From contig NZ_OU745373.1 of assembly GCF_916618745.1 (NCBI RefSeq), positions 62,001 to 126,000 on the forward strand: a DNA stretch of 64,000 nt, in the 5' to 3' direction. Under the pieces are notes generated by a model. That model worked only from the letters and a program-made list of their open reading frames with translations, did not search any database and was not told the DNA's origin. Shown here in pieces: positions 7,971 to 15,742 of the stretch; the stretch's first letter is position 1; each line of letters begins with the position of its first letter. The stretch is from Cardiobacterium sp. Marseille-Q4385. Its GTDB lineage: Bacteria > Pseudomonadota > Gammaproteobacteria > Cardiobacteriales > Cardiobacteriaceae. The translations under genes were made by a program, and so were the position numbers.

Positions 7971-8889
7971 ACCGCCTCCGTAAATAAAAACGCCACAGCA
8001 CCTTAATCAGAGCATATAAAAAAGCGGCGGGAAAAGCGGCAAAGATGATGCTTATAACGCGCGCCATCAACAACCCCCCACGCTGTTTAAGCGGGGTAAT
8101 CCTGTCATCATCGACGCGGTAAACATATTCAAGCGGATCAGCGGGACTGTCATTCCAAAGAGCCGCATAAAAAACATCGCCTTCACGCTGAATAGTCACG
8201 CGATAAAAACCTTCTTCATTCTGGAAATCATAGGGTGCTGGACAGAGGGTTTTCCCCTGCCATTGCGCCTTATCGGTAAAACGGATAAAGCGCGGATAAT
8301 CTTCTTCCAGAATGCAGACGCTGAAAAATTTATCCGCTGGCCGCCAATTCGGTATGGCAGCGTAATACATCACAACCCCGCATAACGCCCAGCAGCAAAG
8401 GCCCAGCGGTATCCGCGCCCAGCGCGGACAGGGATTATCCAGCCTTTCCTGCCATGCCCATTCCGGCTTTAGCCGGCTTAATAACGGTAGAAAAGAACGG
8501 GGCGCGCGCAGAATAATGGCATTGCCATCGGTAAAGACCAGTTGCAAATACTCTCGCGGCTGGAAATGCCCAACTGCCCATATTCCAATGACAATACAGA
8601 TAAGACCGACAAAAGAGAAAGCGGTTTCCAGCAAATCAGCACCGGAAACGACATAAAAAAACAGGGCAGACAACAATAAGCAACTGAGCGACACGGCCAG
8701 AAACAATAAAAGCGACCACAACGTCCGCGCCGGATAGCCGATAGCGCCAAAACGCATATCGGCCAATGCCTCGGCGGGATAACTTTTGCCGCTATCCAGG
8801 GTGAATTGCTTGCCGTCAAAGGCGACCATGCCGACCGTCTTATCAATCAAGCGGCGGGGAATGATGATGGGGTAGCGATAGGTGGTCAT
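7957..8889 (-). CDS. Hypothetical membrane protein (four predicted helices)
   Basis: 310 residues. Hydrophobic segments lie at about 57-80, 86-107, 158-180 and 275-300, with a soluble stretch (about 185-270) rich in aromatic and acidic residues between the last two. I do not recognise a family. It starts 10 bp after the stop of the MoxR-type ATPase and overlaps the YjbR-like gene by 14 bp, so it is probably translated in the same transcript. Base composition is slightly lower in GC than the ATPase. Confidence 0.7.
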   Translation of the reverse strand: MTTYRYPIIIPRRLIDKTVGMVAFDGKQFTLDSGKSYPAEALADMRFGAIGYPARTLWSLLLFLAVSLSCLLLSALFFYVVSGADLLETAFSFVGLICIVIGIWAVGHFQPREYLQLVFTDGNAIILRAPRSFLPLLSRLKPEWAWQERLDNPCPRWARIPLGLCCWALCGVVMYYAAIPNWRPADKFFSVCILEEDYPRFIRFTDKAQWQGKTLCPAPYDFQNEEGFYRVTIQREGDVFYAALWNDSPADPLEYVYRVDDDRITPLKQRGGLLMARVISIIFAAFPAAFLYALIKVLWRFYLRRRYASR

Positions 8890-8899
8890 ATGATTCGCT

Positions 8900-9979
8900 T
8901 CAGCTCATGTCGCGGGCGGCGCGGTACAGGTCTTTCCAGCCCTCGCGCGGTTTGACGGCGGTTTCCAGGTATTCGCGCCAGACGATGGCGTCCTGCACCG
9001 GGTCTTTGACGACCGCGCCGAGGAGTCCGGCGATGAGGTCGTGCGCGCGCAGGACGCCGTCGCCGAAGTAGGCGGAGAGCGCCATGCCGTTGTTGACCAC
9101 CGAGATGGCTTCGGCGGTGGAGAGTGTGCCGCTGGGGCTTTTCAGTTTGTTTTTGCGGTCGGCTGTCGTCCCTTCGCGCAGTTCGCGGAAGATGGTAACG
9201 ATGCGGCGGATTTCCGCCAGCGCCGGTTTTTCGGCGGGCAGTTGCATGGTCGTGCCGTAGTCTTCAACGCGGCGGCGGACGATGTCCACTTCTTCTTCCA
9301 GGGTCGCCGGCAGCGGCAGGATGACGGTGTTGAAGCGGCGTTTGAGCGCGCTTGAGAGGTCGTTCACGCCTTTGTCGCGGTTGTTGGCAGTGGCGATAAC
9401 GCTGAAGCCGCGCACTGCCTGTACTTCATCGGTGAGTTCGGGGATGGGCAGGCTTTTTTCGGAGAGGATGGTGATGAGGGTGTCCTGCACGTCGGCGCCA
9501 ATGCGGGTCAGTTCTTCGATGCGGGCGATTTTGCCGTCGCGCATGGCGCGCATCAGCGGGCTTTCGACGAGCGCCGCGCGGCTCGGCCCTTTGGCGAGCA
9601 ATTCGGCGTAGTTCCAGCCGTAGCGCAGCGCTTCTTCGCCAGTGCCGGCAGTGCCTTGCACGACGAGGGTGGAATCGCCGCTGATGGCGGCGGCGATGTG
9701 TTCGCTCACCCAGCTTTTGGCCGTGCCGGGCAGGCCGTAGAGGAGGAGGGCGCGGTCGGTGGCAAGCGTGGCGACGGCGATTTCCATCAAGCGGCGGTTG
9801 CCGATGTATTTGGCGCTAACGGTGTAGCCGTTATCGAGCGTGCCGCCGACGAGGTAGGTGACGACAGCAGCGGGCGAGAGTTGCCAGTTTTCCGGACGCG
9901 GGTTGTTGTCCTGTTTTTGTAGTTCGTGCAGTTCTTCGGCGTTTTGCTGTTCGGCGTGTTGGCGGAGGATGTCGCTCAT
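8900..9979 (-). CDS. MoxR/YehL-type AAA+ ATPase
   Basis: 359 residues. Walker A GLPGTAKS at 82-89, a Walker B-like KIARIEEL, sensor 1 VIATANNRD and arginine-finger region ALKRRFN place it with the MoxR AAA+ group, closest in style to YehL. Such ATPases usually remodel or load metals into partners carrying a VWA domain. The ATG at 9979 follows AGGA at a good distance and overlaps the stop of the DUF4291 gene (ATGA). No VWA-domain partner is found in the window, which is unusual. Confidence 0.9.
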   Translation of the reverse strand: MSDILRQHAEQQNAEELHELQKQDNNPRPENWQLSPAAVVTYLVGGTLDNGYTVSAKYIGNRRLMEIAVATLATDRALLLYGLPGTAKSWVSEHIAAAISGDSTLVVQGTAGTGEEALRYGWNYAELLAKGPSRAALVESPLMRAMRDGKIARIEELTRIGADVQDTLITILSEKSLPIPELTDEVQAVRGFSVIATANNRDKGVNDLSSALKRRFNTVILPLPATLEEEVDIVRRRVEDYGTTMQLPAEKPALAEIRRIVTIFRELREGTTADRKNKLKSPSGTLSTAEAISVVNNGMALSAYFGDGVLRAHDLIAGLLGAVVKDPVQDAIVWREYLETAVKPREGWKDLYRAARDMS

Positions 9980-10557
9980 GGTTGGGGTTCCTGTGGGTTG
10001 GGATAGGGACGTTCCTGCGGTAGCAGGGCTTGGGCTTCGTCGTAGCGGCGTTGTTGCACCAGTTGGTGGATGTTGTGAGCGAGCGCGGTAATGTCGGTGA
10101 TGCGCGTGATCCAGTCGTTGCAATAATGTTCAACGGCGACGCCGCTCAGGCCAATTTGGATGGCGCGATGCGGCAGGGGTTGCAGGTTGAGATCGCGTTC
10201 GGGATCCCATTGGATGCGCACCGGCGCACGGGCTTTTTCGGCCTGCCAAGCTTCCACATCCATGCCGGGCGGCACACTGCTCGGCGCACTGTGGGACAGC
10301 GCCCAAGCAAAGCCGCTGCGGCGGATGTCGATGGCGAGGATGCGGCGCTGGTTATCGTCTTTCTGCGCCCAGCCACTGCGGTACATCATCCAGAGGAAGG
10401 AGGGCTTTATCCAGGTCATGCGCGTTTTTTTGTACAGCGGCGAGACGAAGGTGCCGTGGGCAAGGGCGCTATCGGCGATAGCATCGTTATAGGCTTGATA
10501 GACACGGATGGTATCGGCGTCGTACACGGCGCGAATTTGGCGGACGGGGATGGTCAT
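9976..10557 (-). CDS. DUF4291 family protein
   Basis: 193 residues. The N-terminal half matches the family signature: RQIRAVYDADTIRVYQAYN, then GTFVSPLYKKTRMTWIKPSF followed by LWMMYRSGWAQKD, and ILAIDIRRSGFAWAL. The C terminus (about 130-193) holds the helical QIGLSGVAVEHY...ITALAHNIHQLV region. The biochemical function of DUF4291 is not known to me. It is joined to both neighbours by 4-bp ATGA overlaps, so it is translationally coupled to DUF5691 and the ATPase. Confidence 0.9.
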   Translation of the reverse strand: MTIPVRQIRAVYDADTIRVYQAYNDAIADSALAHGTFVSPLYKKTRMTWIKPSFLWMMYRSGWAQKDDNQRRILAIDIRRSGFAWALSHSAPSSVPPGMDVEAWQAEKARAPVRIQWDPERDLNLQPLPHRAIQIGLSGVAVEHYCNDWITRITDITALAHNIHQLVQQRRYDEAQALLPQERPYPNPQEPQP

Positions 10558-12026
10558 GATTGGCTGTCCAGCAGGTTGAGGAAGGTTTGTTTTTCGCCCG
10601 CGTATTGATGCAGGGCGTCGAGGAAGGTGCTATCCATAAAGGCGGGATGGGTCGGCAGTGCGGCGATGGTATCCGCCGTGGCGCGGGTATCGAGGCAGAC
10701 GGCGCAGCGCTCGGCGTCGTTGGTGCTGCCGTATTTTTTTAGCAGGGTGCTGTGCAGGATGCCGTCAAATACCGCCCGACTGTACAACGGCCCCCAAGGT
10801 TGGGCGGGTTCGAAGGTTTCGCTGTTGTTGTAGCTGCGGGATAGCAGGCTATGGTCAAGGCCGGGCGTGGCCAGCACGGCTTCGCGTTCGGCAGAGGTGA
10901 GGCGCGCGAGCAGGCGGTGGCGGATGTCGTCCGGCAGTTGTGGCCAGCGTACGGTGAGGATGGCGCAGGTAAAGCGCGGGTCGTCCATGCTGTCCACCCA
11001 GTCTTCGCGGTGCAGGTTGCGCAGCAGCGGGCGGTGCGTGGCGAGGATGGTGGCGGCCGTGGCGGCGTCGGTGTGCAGCACCTCCGCCCAGGCGTCCAGC
11101 GGCAGGGCGAGGATGAGCTGGCGCAGGATGTAGTCGTCGTCGCTTTCTTTTTTGTCCGGGCTGATTTGCTCGATGCCGAGCTGTTTCAGCGTGTCGGTGT
11201 AGGGCTGCGGCGTGTAGTGCCACGGTTTTTTTGCGTCGCCGCTGTATTGCAGACGGGCGGCGAGTTCGGCCTGGTACTGGCGTTGCAGGGCGCTACCGGG
11301 CAGGCTACGCAGCAGGTCGGCGGCGGTGCGGCGCACGGTCTTGCTGCGGTCGCTCAATGCCTGGGTCAGGAAGGCTTCGTCGTCCGCGCCTAGGCCGATG
11401 GCGAAAAGGGCTAGGTATTCGTCGCGCTGCGTGGCGGGGGCGCTCTGCCACCACTGCCCGACTTTGTCGCGCGCGGCGGCGGGGTCGCTGGCACGGACGC
11501 GGCGCAGCCAGTGCTTGCGCCCGCTGTGGTTGGCTTCATCCGGGTCGGTGGTGCTGTCGTTTTCATAATTGCGCTGCCCCAGCTCGCCAAGCAGCCAGCG
11601 CCCCCGGCTGCCGAGGAGGATGGCAGGTAAAGTAGCGGGATTGAGGGTGGCAAGCAGCGCGGGAACGGCATCGGGCGGCAGGCTGAAGCCGCGCGCGGCG
11701 AGGGCCCCGCAGGCCCAGGCGGCGAGATGACGCTGCCCGCCTTCAAGCCAGCGCAGGAGGATGGCGGTAAGCGCCGGGAGGGGATGGCGCTCCTGCGGGT
11801 CAACCGGCGCGACGGGGACGGCCTGCCATGCCCCGCCCGTCTGCACCGGACTGCCGCCGCCGTAGGCATAGGCGAAACCGAGGGCAGCGAGGCGGTAATG
11901 CGCCGCTTCGGGGCTATCCCCTTGCAGCTGCGGCAGATAGGCGGCTAGTGCGGGCGGCAGGTCGGGTGTGGCGGTTTGTTTGGCCGTGCCGAGCAGGGCG
12001 GTATTGAGGATAGCGGACGGTAACAT
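10554..12026 (-). CDS. DUF5691 family protein
   Basis: 490 residues. The opening LNTALLGTAKQ, a central Ala/Leu-rich helical region (about 80-260), the LPGSALQRQYQAELAARL helix and a DDDYILRQLILALPLDAWAE region fit DUF5691. Members of this family often sit with MoxR-type ATPases, SWIM zinc-finger, DUF5682 and VWA proteins. Only the ATPase is present here. The many short Ala/Leu-rich helices suggest a HEAT-like scaffold, but that is inference. No clear Shine-Dalgarno precedes the ATG at 12026. Confidence 0.82.
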   Translation of the reverse strand: MLPSAILNTALLGTAKQTATPDLPPALAAYLPQLQGDSPEAAHYRLAALGFAYAYGGGSPVQTGGAWQAVPVAPVDPQERHPLPALTAILLRWLEGGQRHLAAWACGALAARGFSLPPDAVPALLATLNPATLPAILLGSRGRWLLGELGQRNYENDSTTDPDEANHSGRKHWLRRVRASDPAAARDKVGQWWQSAPATQRDEYLALFAIGLGADDEAFLTQALSDRSKTVRRTAADLLRSLPGSALQRQYQAELAARLQYSGDAKKPWHYTPQPYTDTLKQLGIEQISPDKKESDDDYILRQLILALPLDAWAEVLHTDAATAATILATHRPLLRNLHREDWVDSMDDPRFTCAILTVRWPQLPDDIRHRLLARLTSAEREAVLATPGLDHSLLSRSYNNSETFEPAQPWGPLYSRAVFDGILHSTLLKKYGSTNDAERCAVCLDTRATADTIAALPTHPAFMDSTFLDALHQYAGEKQTFLNLLDSQS

Positions 12027-12162
12027 GGCTGGTGTGTGGGGTATGAGGGCGGGCTATTGTCGGCGAAAAGGGCGGGGTTGTCTCGCTTGATGTCGCTTTT
12101 ATCAAGCATGCAAAAACAGGCTGTACTGCTCGGTAGATTGAAGCTCTGCCTGCAAGAAATTC

Positions 12163-12187
12163 TGTATTTACGACGCTTGGCGGCTAT
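12163..12187 (+). repeat. Single diverged copy of the 25-bp repeat
   Basis: TATTTACGACGCTTGGCGGC lies between the DUF5691 gene start and the nadE terminator, matching TATTTACGCCGCTTGGCG of the intergenic family. Confidence 0.5.
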
Positions 12188-12191
12188 CCGT

Positions 12192-12218
12192 AAAAAAGCG
12201 GGCATGGCCCGCTTTTTT
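12192..12218 (-). terminator. Terminator after nadE
   Basis: A perfect 12-bp stem AAAAAAGCGGGC / GCCCGCTTTTTT with loop ATG directly abuts the nadE stop codon. The A-tract on the left gives the U-tract for the minus strand; the T-tract on the right makes it usable in the other direction. Confidence 0.85.
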
Positions 12219-12964
12219 CAAAGTGCGTCCGGTGCCGGGGGCACGGGCGGCAGCATCCGTTTGTGGCGTGAGCGTTCGTGCCACCAGGCGATGGTTTTTT
12301 CTGCCTCGGCACTCACCGCTTCGCCGCGCAGGAAGGCGTCCAGCTCGCGATAGCTCACGCCCATTTCGTCTTCGTCGGTTTGTCCTGCCCAGAGTCCCGC
12401 GCTGGGTGCTTTGTTGACGACGCGCTCCGGCACGCCGAGGTGGCGCGCAAGTTCGTAAACTTGTTCTTTGCGCAGGGCGGCGAGCGGCAGGACGTCTGCG
12501 CCGCCGTCGCCGTATTTGGTGTAGTAGCCGGTGTAGATTTCGGCGGCGTTGTCGGTGCCGACGACGATGGCGCGGTGGCTCTGCGCGGTGGTGTAGAGCA
12601 GGATCATGCGCAGGCGCGCCATGAGGTTGCCGCGCAGGACGTTGACGCGTTCGGGGTCGGGGTTGAGCACGGGTGCGAGTTGTTGCATGGCGAGATCGTA
12701 AAGCGGCGCGATGCTGATAATTGCACCACCAAGCCCCGCACTGGCGAGGACGGCTTCGGCGTCGCTCTGGTCTGTCTCGCTGCTGACGGCGGCAGGCAGC
12801 ATCAGCGCGTGTACGGGTGCACCGGTGCGCGCGAGCAGATGGGCGCAGACGGCGCTGTCCACCCCGCCGCTGACGCCGAGGGTGTAGGCGTCCATTTGGT
12901 AGAGTTCTTGCCGCTTGTTTTCCAGCCAGTGGATGAGGTAGTCGGTGTAGGCGGTGAGGTTCAT
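12218..12964 (-). CDS. nadE: NAD synthetase (NadE)
   Basis: 248-residue NadE-type enzyme converting nicotinate adenine dinucleotide to NAD. P-loop VSGGVDSA at 31-38, GTDNAAEIYTGYYTKYGDGG for substrate binding and PLAALRKEQVYELARHLGVP are typical. There is no nitrilase domain, so it should use ammonia directly. The ATG at 12964 overlaps the stop of pncB (ATGA), which settles the start and couples the two NAD genes. Confidence 0.95.
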   Translation of the reverse strand: MNLTAYTDYLIHWLENKRQELYQMDAYTLGVSGGVDSAVCAHLLARTGAPVHALMLPAAVSSETDQSDAEAVLASAGLGGAIISIAPLYDLAMQQLAPVLNPDPERVNVLRGNLMARLRMILLYTTAQSHRAIVVGTDNAAEIYTGYYTKYGDGGADVLPLAALRKEQVYELARHLGVPERVVNKAPSAGLWAGQTDEDEMGVSYRELDAFLRGEAVSAEAEKTIAWWHERSRHKRMLPPVPPAPDAL

Positions 12965-14406
12965 TGGGGTTTCCCGGCGTGTTCGCGGATGAGATCCTGT
13001 TTGAGCTGCCACAGGGCTACCGAGAGGTCAACGTAGTAGCCATGCGGGTTTTCCAGGCGGCGGATTTCATCCCACAGCGTCTGCTGTTCGGCGGCGCAGT
13101 GGGCGCGGATTTCGTCCAGCGAGGGGTTGTGGGCGCTGCGCGCGCCGTGTTCCATCCATTGCCGCATGAGTTTTTCGGCGCGGTAGTTGGTGACGGTTTT
13201 CCTTTTCCACGGGTATTCGGGATCGAAGAGTTCGTAGGGCTGGCTGTCGTCTATGATTTCATCATGCAGGGTGATGAGGTCGGCGATGGCTTTGCCGCTC
13301 GCGTTGTCATAGAGGCGCCACAGTTGTTTGAAGCCGGGCGTGGTGGTCTTGCTGAGGGTTTCGCTGATTTTGATTTTCGGGATGACGCTGCCCGCTTTTT
13401 CGAGGGCGACGATTTTGTACACGCCGCCGAAGACAGGCTCGCTTTTCGCGGTGATGAGTCGCTCGCCGACGCCGAAGGCGTCTATCGCCGCCCGCTGTTG
13501 CACTAGGTCTTTGATGAGGTATTCGTCCAGCGCGTTTGAGACGCTGATGATGGTGTCGTGCATCCCGGCGGCGTCAAGCATTTCCCGCGCGCGGTTGCTG
13601 AGGTAGGCAAGGTCGCCGCTGTCGATGCGGATGCCGCGCAGTTTGTAGCCGTTCGGCGCGAGGTATTCCTGGTGGACGCGGATGGCGTTCGGGATGCCCT
13701 GGCGCAGGGTGTCGTAGGTGTCAACGAGCAGCACGGTGTTGTCCGGCCAGGTTTTGGCGTATTGCAGGAAGGCGTCGTATTCGCTGTCGTGGCTTTGCAC
13801 GAAGGCGTGCGCCATGGTGCCGGCAGTAGGAATGCCGCTCGCAAATTCGCTATAGACGTTCGAGGTGGCCGCGACCCCACCGATGTAAGCCGCACGGGCG
13901 CCGTAGTTGGCAGCATCTCCGCCGTGGGCACGGCGGGCGCCAAATTCCAGCACGGGGCGACCGGCAGCGGCATGGACGACACGCGTTGCTTTGGTCGCGA
14001 TGAGCGACTGGTGGTTCAGGGAGAGGAGGAGGTAGGTTTCGATGATGTGGCAGTCAATCAGCGGTGCGCGCACGCTGAGGAGCGGCGCGTTGGGGAAGAC
14101 GACGCTGCCTTCCGGCACCGCCCAGATGTCGCCCCGGAAGTGGAAATCGGCGAGGTAGTCGAGGAAGGCGTCGCTGAACATGCCCTTGCTGCGCAGGAAG
14201 GCGATGTCTTCTTTGTCGAAACGCAGGTATTGCAGGTAATCCAGCACCTGGCTGAGTCCGGCGAAGACGGCGTAACCACCGCCATCCGGCACGCGGCGGA
14301 AGTAGTAGTCAAAGTAGGCGATTTCATCCTGACGGCCTTCGTTGAAATGGCTTTGCGCCATGGTCAATTCGTAGAGGTCGGTCAAGAGGGCGCGGTGATT
14401 AATCAT
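12961..14406 (-). CDS. pncB: Nicotinate phosphoribosyltransferase
   Basis: 481 residues. It makes nicotinate mononucleotide from nicotinate and PRPP, the entry to the Preiss-Handler route to NAD. The opening LLTDLYELTMAQSHF, FGARRAHG with the phosphorylatable His (around 160), and IRIDSGDLAYLS are family signatures. Length and the long C-terminal domain fit the longer PncB type found in many Gram-positives and some proteobacteria. A GAGGAAA precedes the ATG at 14406, which overlaps the fxsA stop by 8 bp. Confidence 0.94.
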   Translation of the reverse strand: MINHRALLTDLYELTMAQSHFNEGRQDEIAYFDYYFRRVPDGGGYAVFAGLSQVLDYLQYLRFDKEDIAFLRSKGMFSDAFLDYLADFHFRGDIWAVPEGSVVFPNAPLLSVRAPLIDCHIIETYLLLSLNHQSLIATKATRVVHAAAGRPVLEFGARRAHGGDAANYGARAAYIGGVAATSNVYSEFASGIPTAGTMAHAFVQSHDSEYDAFLQYAKTWPDNTVLLVDTYDTLRQGIPNAIRVHQEYLAPNGYKLRGIRIDSGDLAYLSNRAREMLDAAGMHDTIISVSNALDEYLIKDLVQQRAAIDAFGVGERLITAKSEPVFGGVYKIVALEKAGSVIPKIKISETLSKTTTPGFKQLWRLYDNASGKAIADLITLHDEIIDDSQPYELFDPEYPWKRKTVTNYRAEKLMRQWMEHGARSAHNPSLDEIRAHCAAEQQTLWDEIRRLENPHGYYVDLSVALWQLKQDLIREHAGKPQ

Positions 14407-14890
14407 GGGGATTTCCTCGTTTGTCAATGAGTTCGCCGTGGATGACGCTGCCGTCTTCACGGGTGGCGGTGATGTTTTCTTGGGACGATTCGGCATCCAC
14501 CTCGTCATTATCGGCGCGGTAGGTCTGCTGCTGCCAGCTGAACGCGCTGTACACCGCCTGCGGCTGCACGATGCGCAGCAGGGTTGAAGCGAAAAGCGCG
14601 CGCAGCGGCGGAATCAGGAAGATGAGGGCAAGGATGCTGCTGATGAAGCCGGGGACGAGCAGCAGGACGCCGGCGGTCAGGCGGTACACGCTTTCGCGGG
14701 CGACATCGCGGTTTTGCGTCTGCCCCATGCGCAGCACCGCCTGCTGCTGGCTGCGCAAGAGATAAGAACCCGCCGCGCTGGACAGCAGCAACAGGGCGAT
14801 GGTCGGGAAAAAGCCGATTTTTATGACGGCGAAAATAAGGGTGGCAAGCTCAACGGCCCCCCAAAGGCCCAGCAGGGCGATAAACGGCAT
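14399..14890 (-). CDS. fxsA: FxsA family membrane protein
   Basis: 163 residues. The hydrophobic N-terminal half, with segments at about 5-22, 27-45 and 75-97, plus SSAAGSYLLRSQQQAVLRM and LLLVPGFISSILALIFLIPP, matches FxsA. In E. coli, overexpressed FxsA relieves exclusion of phage T7 by the F plasmid; its normal role is unclear. The C-terminal 50 residues are acidic and soluble. It overlaps pncB by 8 bp and seems to head an fxsA-pncB-nadE operon, an odd grouping. Confidence 0.88.
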   Translation of the reverse strand: MPFIALLGLWGAVELATLIFAVIKIGFFPTIALLLLSSAAGSYLLRSQQQAVLRMGQTQNRDVARESVYRLTAGVLLLVPGFISSILALIFLIPPLRALFASTLLRIVQPQAVYSAFSWQQQTYRADNDEVDAESSQENITATREDGSVIHGELIDKRGNPHD

Positions 14891-14995
14891 GGTGATTTCC
14901 TGTGTTGTGGTCTGCAGGGATTATTGGTGCTGGTTAAGGAGATTGCAAGCCAGGATAATGCGCGTTGTCTGAAATGACTTCCACAGAAACCGCTT

Positions 14996-15559
14996 ATGAA
15001 AAATGTACTCGCCCTCACCCTTGCTGCCTTGCTGCTTGCCCCCGCCCATGCCCGTGACTACACGGATCTTGATCAAAAGGGCGCGGAAAAACTGTTGCAA
15101 GAATGCCAGAAAGATCAACTGGATAGCTGCGTCACTCTTGCCTTGTGGCTGCGCGATGTCATGGAGGCACCTGCCTCGGCCTACGAGCCACTGAAAAAAG
15201 CCTGCGACGGTGGCAACATGAAAGGCTGCAACGTCCTCGGCAATCTCTACCTCGATCCGTACAGCGGCTTGGGCATGGATCAAAAGCAGGCCAAAGCGCT
15301 GTACGAGAAAGCCTGCACTGGCGGCTACTCCAACGCCTGCACCAATCTGCGCGGATTGAAAGAAGAAAAGGCCACAACGCCGGCAGAAGACGACAACGCC
15401 AAACAGGCTCGCCTGCAATCGCTGTATAACAGCTGCATGATGGAAAATGATGCCGCCTGCGCCGCCCCGCAACGCGAGATGGAGAGCCAGTCAGCAGCTG
15501 GTGGGCAGCAGCGCAAAGAGCAGCAGCGCAAAGAAAAGCCTAGCAGGCTAGATAAATAG
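14996..15559 (+). CDS. Periplasmic Cys-rich Sel1-repeat protein
   Basis: 187 residues with a signal peptide (MKNVLALTLAALLLAPAHA, cleavage before RDY). Four Cys pairs have the fixed spacing C-x7-C (ECQKDQLDSC, ACDGGNMKGC, ACTGGYSNAC, SCMMENDAAC) at roughly 36-residue steps, as in Helicobacter Hcp-type Sel1-like repeat proteins, where each pair forms a disulfide. The first three lie in Sel1-type helix pairs; the last is followed by a charged Gln/Lys tail. Likely a secreted binding protein; partner unknown. Confidence 0.85.
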   Translation: MKNVLALTLAALLLAPAHARDYTDLDQKGAEKLLQECQKDQLDSCVTLALWLRDVMEAPASAYEPLKKACDGGNMKGCNVLGNLYLDPYSGLGMDQKQAKALYEKACTGGYSNACTNLRGLKEEKATTPAEDDNAKQARLQSLYNSCMMENDAACAAPQREMESQSAAGGQQRKEQQRKEKPSRLDK

Positions 15560-15598
15560 CGCCGTCCCCATAAGTAGCCAATATCACTGCTTCATCAG

Positions 15599-15625
15599 AA
15601 AAGCCTCGCAAGCGGGGCTTTTTTA
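15599..15625 (+). terminator. Terminator after the Cys-rich Sel1 gene
   Basis: Stem AAGCCTCG-CAAG-CGGGGCTT (15601-15620) followed by TTTTTA. Confidence 0.8.
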
Positions 15626-15691
15626 TGCGTTACCTTTTCGCACACAATCAATATTCGCGGCTTGCCCAAGCAGCATGAACCGTTGCGTCGC

Positions 15692-15741
15692 CAAGCGGCG
15701 TAAATACTGGGCTCATCAAGCGGCGTGATTGCCGGGTTGGC
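15692..15741 (-). repeat. Two 25-bp repeat units in tandem
   Basis: Units begin at 15692 (CAAGCGGCGTAAATACTGGG) and 15717 (CAAGCGGCGTGATTGCCGGG), exactly 25 bp apart, just before the ilvA stop codon. Confidence 0.75.
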
Positions 15742-15742
15742 A

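Noticed and set aside
9980..10123. 48-residue N-terminal extension of the MoxR-type ATPase
   Set aside because: It overlaps DUF4291 in another frame; the ATG at 9979 has a Shine-Dalgarno and couples to the upstream stop.
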